Below, piece after piece: positions 56,881-64,000 of a DNA stretch of 64,000 nt. The position numbers were made by a program, and so were the translations under genes. The DNA lies in the NCBI GenBank assembly GCA_009760855.2, contig WPIO01000086.1, positions 1,413,001 to 1,477,000 of the forward strand. The letters run 5' to 3'. This stretch comes from Cristatella mucedo. Its lineage: Eukaryota > Bryozoa > Phylactolaemata > Cristatellidae. The stretch's first letter is position 1. Each line of letters opens with the position of its first letter. Under the pieces are notes generated by a model, which was not told the origin of the DNA, did not search any database, and saw nothing but the letters and a program-made list of their open reading frames with translations.

Positions 56881-57250
56881 GAATGATGAGATCATTTTGT
56901 ATTAACATGATAAGTTTGTTATAATCGTAGCAAGAATCAGATAACTCGACCACTTTCTAGGAACTTGACATTCGCTATGAAGAAAGCACAATTACATGCA
57001 TACAAATATAATTAGTGGCAGCATGCGAGCACATAAGGGACGAATCACAGGGCCTGCTAAATGCCGTGGTAAAGAGATGTTTTAGTTTTTTTATACGGTC
57101 AAGTCAGGATATGTCGTGACACGTTGGGACTGAGTTCCCGTCTTTCGGACCATACCAACTAAAGGAACGGTCTCCAAAGGATTTGAGTTAGATGGTTAGG
57201 CTCTAAAAAGCTGGCAGTACTATCCTTAGCCTGGTGGGGTATTAGATCTG
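56880..57250 (-). mobile_element. L2-like LINE 3' fragment between the duplicated units
   Basis: Parallels 15,965-16,390 in the same orientation: AGCATGCGAGCACATAAGGG, GACGAATCACAGGGCCTGCT, then AACGGTCTCCAAAGGATTTG. Strongly decayed. It abuts the start of unit B. Confidence 0.75.
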
Positions 57251-57264
57251 TAGCTAGGATTTTT

Positions 57265-57960
57265 TACATTTCTCTTGTTTCAAGTTGGAATACTAAAGAG
57301 AGACCAGTCACCAGTTCTTCAATGCGTTCCTGTTGAGGCATGCCTTCAAACTAGCTCGTCAAGGGCATCAGCAACATCGTTTTCAGGAACAAATGTGAGA
57401 CTTCATAGGCATCTCACGAACTGACAGACCGTTTCATCTGTTTCGTAGGCAGATTTCAGTTCGAGCTCCTGAAATTTCCTGAAAACACTTTGCGTCAGTT
57501 GGAAGTAGCAGCCAGGTATTGTAGCTGTAGGATATGTGGCTTGCTAAACGTTCATTAGCCCTATTCCGAAATCCGTGAAAATGACCTCAGGAGCGTCTTG
57601 TGGCATGTGATTTGTGTTGACGGACATCAACCTTTAATAACTTGCCTGCGGCTTGTCAGGCAACAAAGAGTACAGTGCATCTAGGTTGATGCCCGCCCTC
57701 AAAGACAACGTGAAAGGTGTGCAGTTGATAGAATAATGCTGGAACAACTTTGAATGTGCCATCACCTAGCCACTGCTTGGCACGCATCATCGCATCTACT
57801 TCTGTGCGATCGCGGACAACTGATTCTCGACCCGTGTGTGTTACCTTTCGAATCGTGGAACATTAAGTTAACCGAATTGTTCCGGTGTTTCAAAGGTCGC
57901 ATTCGTTGGAAGTGGTAGTAACATGTGCACATCGTTTGTTTCACTTGCTACTTTACTTCT
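57265..57960 (-). pseudogene. MULE-type transposase fragment, unit B copy
   Basis: Same orientation and order as 52,720-53,460 but shorter and more damaged. Recognisable words on the plus strand are GAAAACACTTTGCGTCAGTT (reverse of the LTQSVFRK region) and ATGTGCCATCACCTAGCCAC (reverse of QWLGDGT). The C-terminal part before 57,265 is missing. The frame is broken throughout. Confidence 0.75.
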
Positions 57961-58424
57961 ATGCCGCCCCAATGCACGAGACAGTGTGACCTTCTGCAGG
58001 GCCATGAGAACTTGATCAGGTTAGGTGGACATCACAGCAGCTTGACTGGTTGACGGTCGAGAAAGAGCATCATTCATCTGCTCTTTCATTACCCCGACAG
58101 CTTTACGCACCAAATTCCCAAAAAGCAACATCCATACTTACCGAAAAACGAAGGTGTTCTCTTTCACTTACGCCACTTTGCACGGCAGCTTCCATTTCTC
58201 ACTCACCGACAGTATTTGATTTATGATAACTACGCAAGCAGTATATATGTGAGGTAAATGCAGCAGCATTCCCAGTATTGACACATCCTGCTGGTTAAAT
58301 ACAGCAGGGCGGGGTTATAACACTTTTGGCAGTCACTTCCGGTATTCATTAAACGTGTTTACTCAACATTTTTGTAATAAAACCAAATTTTTATGATATC
58401 ACTGAAAGTGATCGTGTTGATCCA

Positions 58425-58592
58425 AACGTTATGTGTCGGACAATCCTAGAGTGCAAACGCCCATGGGTGAAATGGACAAAGACGAATCATCCAAGGGGCC
58501 AATAATCCTAGGGTCGAATACACCCTGGGTTCAATCGCCCGGCCGATCACTCCTGGTTCCAAACATCTGGGGTAGAAAAGTCTGGTTACCGT
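58425..58592. repeat. Degenerate 16-17 bp minisatellite, locus 2 of 3
   Basis: Units such as GTCGGACAATCCTAGA, GGGCCAATAATCCTAG, GGTCGAATACACCCTG and GGGTTCAATCGCCCGG. It corresponds to 54,244-54,385 with one more unit (TGGTTCCAAACATCTGG). Confidence 0.8.
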
Positions 58593-59160
58593 TATTGTAA
58601 GTTATATGAGGCGCCCAGAACGGCACTTACACTTGATTACAGTGTGGTTAGGCAGGCTTGACCGTGAACTTGACCCTGGCAGCACTTCGAGTGCCTGTAT
58701 TTCACAGGCACCATCTCTTGTTCCCTTTTGAATATCTTTTCTGCGTCTGAGGCTGCCCTGATGTCTCTTCGGTTAATGCCTGCATGACCAATTGCTTTAG
58801 CTCAGCTCTTTTCCGAAAATTGTGTCACACCACTTGCCGTTTTTCATGTAAACGGCAGTGCTTTTCAGTGCTCAGCTTGGCCTTTATTCCTCTATGCTCG
58901 AGTTTCTTCCTGAAGAGGTTAAGTGTGATTTGTATAACGGAAAAAATACGGTTGATATTGATGAGGGATTTGGCGATGTCCGTGCATCTTTTGCAGGATT
59001 CCTGATGTACAGTTGACAGATTGGAAAGCATTATATTATGAGATTACGGCAGGCGACATAATACATTCAGCAGTCACTTGAGGAACTGATTATATGTGTC
59101 TACTCAAAATTTTGTATTGAAACCAAATTTCTATCATATCACTGAAAGTGATCACGTCAG

Positions 59161-59312
59161 TCCAAACGTGAGTGCAAACGCCCGTGGGTGAAATGGACAG
59201 GGACGAATCGTCCGAGGGGCCAATAATCCAAGGGTCGAATACTCCCTGGGTTCAGTCGCTCGGGTTGAACACATGAGGGGCCAAACAACCGGGGTGGAAA
59301 AGTCTGGTTACC
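59161..59312. repeat. Degenerate 16-17 bp minisatellite, locus 3 of 3
   Basis: Units GGGGCCAATAATCCAAG, GGTCGAATACTCCCTG, GGGTTCAGTCGCTCGG and GGTTGAACACATGAGG. Follows ATATCACTGAAAGTGATCAC as at the other two loci. Confidence 0.8.
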
Positions 59313-59824
59313 ATATCCTTTTGCATCTGAGCCTTTACTGATGTCTCATGGGCCGATGCCTGTTTGACCAGTAGCTTTAGCTCAGCCTTTTGCCGGAAAG
59401 TTTTTGCCATTGCCAAAACATTTGCTGTTTTCTATGCGAACGGCAGTGGTTTTCAGTGCTCAGCTTGGCCTTTATTCTTTCCCGCTCGAGTTTCTTCCTG
59501 ACGAGGTTAAATGCAATTTGTATAATCGGAAAAAATAGGATTGATATTGCTGAGGGAGTTGGCGATCTCCAAGCATCTTTCGCAGGATGCCTGATGTACA
59601 GTTTACTGATAACAAAGCATAAGATTCAGTGTCGGTTTTGATGACCAATATTGAGACAACCGTATGTAGAATCTTACCTGCTGAGTAGACAGTTAAGCTG
59701 TTGACGGCCCCCGTGACTCTTGATGATCTGTCTCATTCTGCCCGCTTTGCTGAGCCACCACTAAAGGCATAACATTACAGTTGTGCCGGCTCTCCAGAGG
59801 CTCCGATCGATGCTGAAAAATTAA

Positions 59825-60010
59825 ATTATGTACTAGCTGATTTAACGGCCTATTTTGTATAGCAACAGAAGTGCCCTGATGGCTATCACGACTGCTTGCA
59901 GTGGCAATACAGGATTGCCCACTACAGGGTTCGAACCCTTCGAAATCTCGGTCCCGAGGTAATGAAAAGCAACCGCCTTACCAAGTGTGCCTTAACGGCT
60001 TATGCCACGT
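59825..60010 (-). mobile_element. tRNA-derived SINE inserted in unit B
   Basis: On the minus strand: GGCACACTTGGTAAGGCGGT as tRNA-like head, AGGGTTCGAACCCTGTAGTG as an intact B-box region, tail AATCAGCTAGTACATAATTT. Absent from the matching place in unit A (54,870-54,890), so it inserted after that duplication. The best preserved B box of the family in this window. Confidence 0.85.
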
Positions 60011-61162
60011 GCCACACCCTTCTGGGCCCACACACCACTTCACGCCACCGGAAATGGCCGGCAGGTACTCGATTGTTGGGCTATAGCTCATTAGGCTCAT
60101 AGCTACTATTTCAGTAGCTTCACCCGGTGTTTTCGGCATGCCAACAGCTCCAGGACCGTAGAGACGTTGGCAACTTCAATTCCGTCAACCTCTTAATCAT
60201 CGGTGCTTGGAGAGTCGATCGTGATTGTCTGTGCCTCCGGAAATGGCTCGACGGTTGGCCAAGAGCTGGTGATGCTCATGGGTGCTTTTACAACTGCTTC
60301 ACCCGGGGCTTCTGGCTTGCCATTAACTCCAAGGCTTTCTGCCGAAGAGGTGCTAAGAACTACAGTTTCCTCAACATCTTGATCATATATGGCGGGCGAG
60401 TCTTTAATGAGGTCTTTACATCCGGAAATGGCTGGCAGCTGCCAGATGGCCGAGCCAGAGCTCGTGCTATTCCAGCAGCAGTTTGTAATCTAACCTGCAG
60501 CTAATGCCTCGCAAGGTGATGAGCTACAGAAGAGTAGATTCGTGCTGTGCTCCAGACAAAAAAGCATACACAGCTGCTTGTCAGTATGTTCGTATTTAGA
60601 TCTATGCATCAAGTCTGTAAATGATTCTATTGAATATATAATATTATTTATATATGAAATGATCCTAAATGAGTCTTAAGTCTGTATAACAAACTGACTA
60701 GAATGTCCTAAAGCTTGCCGATTGCAAGTACAAGAATGATTTAGACCGTTTGGGTCGGTGCCATTATAAATGATGATGCCTAATTGATCCTGCAGAGCAA
60801 CACCACTCTTCACAACAATGCCAACTTTCTCGTTTAGCACCTGTCCTGTTTCACCTACGATTGTGGTCTTACATTTTCTTTATCGCATTTTTTGAGTCGT
60901 TTAAATTAATTTATGAAGGCGCTACAGGTTCAGTGTCACACAAGGGTCGTAGGGCTGCCTTTCCCTCATCGGCCCGAGTAACCACAGGCATTGTGACGTT
61001 AGCAGAGGAAATCAACTGTGAAGGTTGGAGCAGCAACCAGTAGGCAGGAGCGAGGAGTTTGAAAGGGCTCATTGCAGGTAAGCATGAGCGCAATTGTGCT
61101 CAATAAAATGCATATGACCATCAAAGATTTCCCGTTAGTACATACCACTAGTGCTGCTCATA

Positions 61163-61659
61163 CTGGGGGTAGCCTACGAAAATTGGGTAAAAAATTAAGT
61201 ATTTTCGTACGTGGTCTTTTAAAAGGTAAATATCTCAGGAATGCAATACCAAATTTTGACGATCGACAGATAACTGGTAAGTTTAAAAAAATCAAAGACC
61301 CAGATGTTGTCTAACCGGAAATATACCGGAAGTGAGTAACTGGCATTCTTTGTTATGATTTTCGCTCTGAATTCTGCATGATTTGCTTAACCAGACCGAT
61401 AAAAACGCCAAATTGTAACTTTTTCGCCATAAAAATGTAGTAAATAATGGTCATGCATCATTAATCTACCTGTACAAGTAAATTGTGTGGGGGCACCTGC
61501 AAGGTCCGATAACAGTTGTAACAAGTTTGACCGCGTAGCTATACGCAAGCTGCCTAGCTACACGGCATTCCCTGGTGGTAAAATCACGGCCAAAGCCTAT
61601 TAATGCAATGAGTTCCTTGACTGTACTGTTTCCAGCACAGCTTCTAACATATTTGTATT
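61163..61659 (+). other. Leader of Mutator-like element, possible 5' terminus
   Basis: Similarity to unit A ends near 61,160 at GTGCTGCTCATACTG. The next bases, GGGGGTAGCCTACGAAAATT, could be the terminal repeat of the element whose transposase starts at 61,660. The other end would lie beyond 64,000, so this cannot be confirmed here. No domain in this leader. Confidence 0.35.
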
Positions 61660-63801
61660 ATGACTGAACCGGAAGTTATAAAGGCGGCGTCCCCCAGACG
61701 ACTGGAAAGCTATAGCATAATCGCGGGCAGGGAAAGCCCCAAACAGCTATTGCTACGGAGGTTGACCTCTGAGCCGGATGCATACAGCCAATCCAATATC
61801 CACTTCCGACCCCTTGCATCTGCCCCCATTTCATCTAACAGCCACGGGTTGGACGTTCTCCCACAAGCTTCCAAGATGCGTGGTTCAATGCAACGTTTGC
61901 GTCGTTCTTCAACTATTGGGCAGTGCACGGCTGGTGCTGTGAGTGCAGGCCGTGATGCAACTCGAGTTAACGAAGGAGTTTTGGTGAGTAATGTAGGGGA
62001 ATCGAGCGGCCCTCGGAAACGTGGACAATCTCGGGAACTGCCGGTTAGACCCGCTGGTGGTGTCGCCACGCCCACACCCAAAAAACGACGGGTAGTAAAA
62101 AAGAAAGATGAGAATGAGGGTGATCATTTCCCGTTTGGAAATCGTATTTTTGATGTTGCCGCACTGGCTACGGCGTTGGTGGCTTACGCTCGGTGCCCGG
62201 CTTCTAATAGCCAAGTCTATTGTAGGGAAACGGACCTAGTGGGTCTGGGAGTACGCTTGTACTTAGATGTAGGAGCCGCATTTGCAAAAATAGTCAGCTT
62301 AACACGCCTTTCTATCCGTCCGTTAGCAGGGAAGAGATGAAAGCCTTGCGAGCTGCAAATGAAGAAGGCAGTGAGAAGATGATGGTTGCCAAGCAAGGTC
62401 GTGTAAGGTCGACAGAGCCTGAGCTGCCCCTGAAAATTCAGGCAATTTATGCTGCTCGAAGCGTTGAGCTTGGAAGAGCAGGGGCTGAAAGACTTTTTGG
62501 GTTTTATCTAAACGCTGCACAAATTGTGTGAATGCAATTGCAGCTGCAGCTACGAAAGAGGCTGAACTGTCAATGGTGAGAGCTGTTGAAGATGAGAAGG
62601 CTTTGGCTAACTCGAGTGATATAACCATCGCCGTCGATGGCACGTGGAGGACCCGTGGCTTTCAATCGAAGCACGGAGTAGCAACAGGCACTTCCTTTAA
62701 AACAGGAAAGGCACTAGATGCAGAAGTGCTCTGTGTAGCATGCAAGGTTTGTGAAACTGGTAAGCGAGGGCAGCATGACTGCGATACAAATTTCAGTGGC
62801 ACAAGCGGTGCAATGGAAGGGGAAGGGGCAAAACGTATGTTTGAACGCTCGCTGGAAACCCGTGGTGCACGTTATCTTATGTATCTAGGGGATGGGGATT
62901 CAAAGCTTGGCAAAGTGTAACCAAAGCCACACCGTATGGAGAGACAGAAATAACAAAACTGGAGTTTATAGTGCATGTCAGTAAGAGGCTGGGCACTGCT
63001 TTGCGAAACCTTAAAAGAAAGAAGGCAAAATACCCAGAGGTTAAGGGCGGGTTCGGTGGACAGGGTGGGCTAACTGGCCAAATAGCTAGTAGGTTGCAGC
63101 AGCACTTTGCCCGTGCGGTGAGAGAGAATACGAATGATCTAGAGGGCTTGAAGAAGGATGTATGGAAATCTTTTTATCATACTTTCTCCACTAATCAGGA
63201 GCCAGATCACAGGTTCTGTACGAAAGGTGAGTCGTCTGAATGTCCCTTTGAGAAAGCTGTAGCAACTAATATGGTTTATGACCATGCAAAATCAAGACAT
63301 CACGTGCTAAAACCAGGGATAAAACAAGCCGCATAAGATCTGTATGAGGATAAACTACCCGATGACCTTCTAAAATAATGTTTGCATGGTCACACCCAAA
63401 ATCACAATGAGTCCCTCCACAACCTTATCTGGAAAGAGGCTCGAAAGACTGAATATACAGGCTTTTCAGCAGATCTAGTGGCAGTGGCTGATGCCTGTCT
63501 ACAGAAGAATGGAGGGATGTGTGGTCGTATCCCAGTTTTCAGAAGGTTAGGCATTCCTGTGGGCAGGTATATGAGGTTGTTCATGGAGGGATACGACAGG
63601 AAATCCAAGAGAGCTGTTTTAGCACAGGCGAAATACAGCCTCAAGAAGAAAGGTGTACATAGGAAGCCTGTACAAAGGCAAAAAAATGATAAGGCATACT
63701 GCTCAGGTGATGGACCATTTATGTGGATAATTAGAAAACCCCGAGAAAGTAAGCCGAGTTGCTCACGTGCCAGTATGCCACTGTATACTGTCCGAGCTTA
63801 A
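61660..63801 (+). pseudogene. Mutator-like transposase (DDE type), lightly disrupted
   Basis: Transposase of the family annotated Mutator-like (cut and paste) in many arthropods and other animals. First ORF 61,660-62,340 is basic with a nuclear-localisation-like PKKRRVVKKK. The frame continues at 62,337 and then 62,528 after small shifts. Catalytic order: DITIAVDGTWRTRG (about 62,625-62,660, first Asp), a C-x2-C pair (CVACKVC), FSGTSGAMEGEGAKRMFERS, YLGDGDSK (about 62,885, second Asp), then after a one-base shift near 62,917 HVSKRLGTALRNLKRKK at 62,973. The Cys-rich FCTKGESSECPF follows, and after stops (TAA at 63,334 and 63,376) HGHTQNHNESLHNLIW at 63,388 with the Glu. The remainder runs to 63,801. 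All three acidic residues are kept, so the decay is recent or some breaks are introns or errors. The element may extend past the window. Confidence 0.85.
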
Positions 63802-64000
63802 CAGAACGACTGCCTTTTTCAAGGCAATTGTCGATATGTGCATCATGCAGCTTCTGCTGCAAATATATGCCAGCATTATTGGTCTCTTGGTTGTCGGTTG
63901 TCTTTGTTTGCACTCGCCAAAACTTCCGGTTCTGACAATGGAGGCTGCAATGATGGATGCTGGCAAAATGTTGTCAAAGCACAACTTTCATCCATATGGA
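63802..64000. other. Unassigned right edge
   Basis: Only about 200 bases. CCAAAACTTCCGGTTCTGAC and an open frame after 63,940 (GGCTGCAATGATGGATGCTG) are seen, but too little to interpret. May be the 3' region of the Mutator-like element. Confidence 0.3.

Larger units (their letters stand above)
57265..61160. repeat. Segmental direct repeat, unit B (rearranged)
   Basis: Second copy of 51,955-55,830. Order differs: the block matching 51,960 is found inside, at 58,600-58,740. The block matching 54,385 appears twice (58,735 and 59,310), as does the minisatellite. A SINE splits it at 59,825-60,010. Its right end (61,160) is where the next element seems to begin. Confidence 0.85.

Noticed and set aside
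59880-60000. True tRNA gene
   Set aside because: B box is good, but the segment shares its tail with other SINE copies and does not fold as a complete cloverleaf by eye.

Overview
The window looks like nuclear DNA of an invertebrate metazoan in a transposon-dense region. There is no convincing intact host protein gene. What can be read are decayed reverse transcriptases, transposases and viral-type DNA polymerases, tRNA-derived SINEs, microsatellites and tandem repeats. The species cannot be named from the sequence. U2 snRNA fragments match the 5' end of animal U2, and the LINEs are of the CR1/L2 group. There is one N, at 51,887.

The layout is almost mirror-like. From left to right it runs: (1) 1-2,560, a plus-strand, head-to-tail pair of broken non-LTR retrotransposon copies with a restriction-like endonuclease (RLE). 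(2) 2,560-9,852, the left arm of a long inverted duplication. (3) 9,852-30,680, a graveyard of L2-like LINE 3' ends, a second LINE family, SINEs, AT and CT microsatellites and tandem repeats. (4) 30,681-38,784, an A+T-rich island with two divergent, convergent, decayed protein-primed-type family B DNA polymerase genes, bounded on each side by a short fold-back element. (5) 38,792-44,403, the right inverted arm. (6) 44,403-51,774, a minus-strand array of RLE retrotransposon copies. (7) 51,955-61,160, a rearranged direct segmental duplication carrying a decayed MULE-type transposase. (8) 61,160-64,000, a second, unrelated Mutator-like transposase with few disruptions, running to the window edge.

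The strongest biological story is in region 6. Two retrotransposon copies are flanked on the 5' side by the first 29-39 nucleotides of U2 snRNA and on the 3' side by sequence that continues U2 from about nucleotide 39. They therefore sit in U2 snRNA genes, just after the branch-point-pairing segment. This fits the published U2-targeting RLE lineage called Utopia; the family assignment is inference, while the U2 match and the RLE motif are visible in the sequence.

The second story is the inverted duplication. Its arms are clearly homologous over more than 5 kb. They differ by a SINE with a clean empty site, a 464-bp tandem duplication and an insertion of about 1 kb, all in the left arm. Its outer breakpoints both interrupt fragments of the RLE retrotransposon family.
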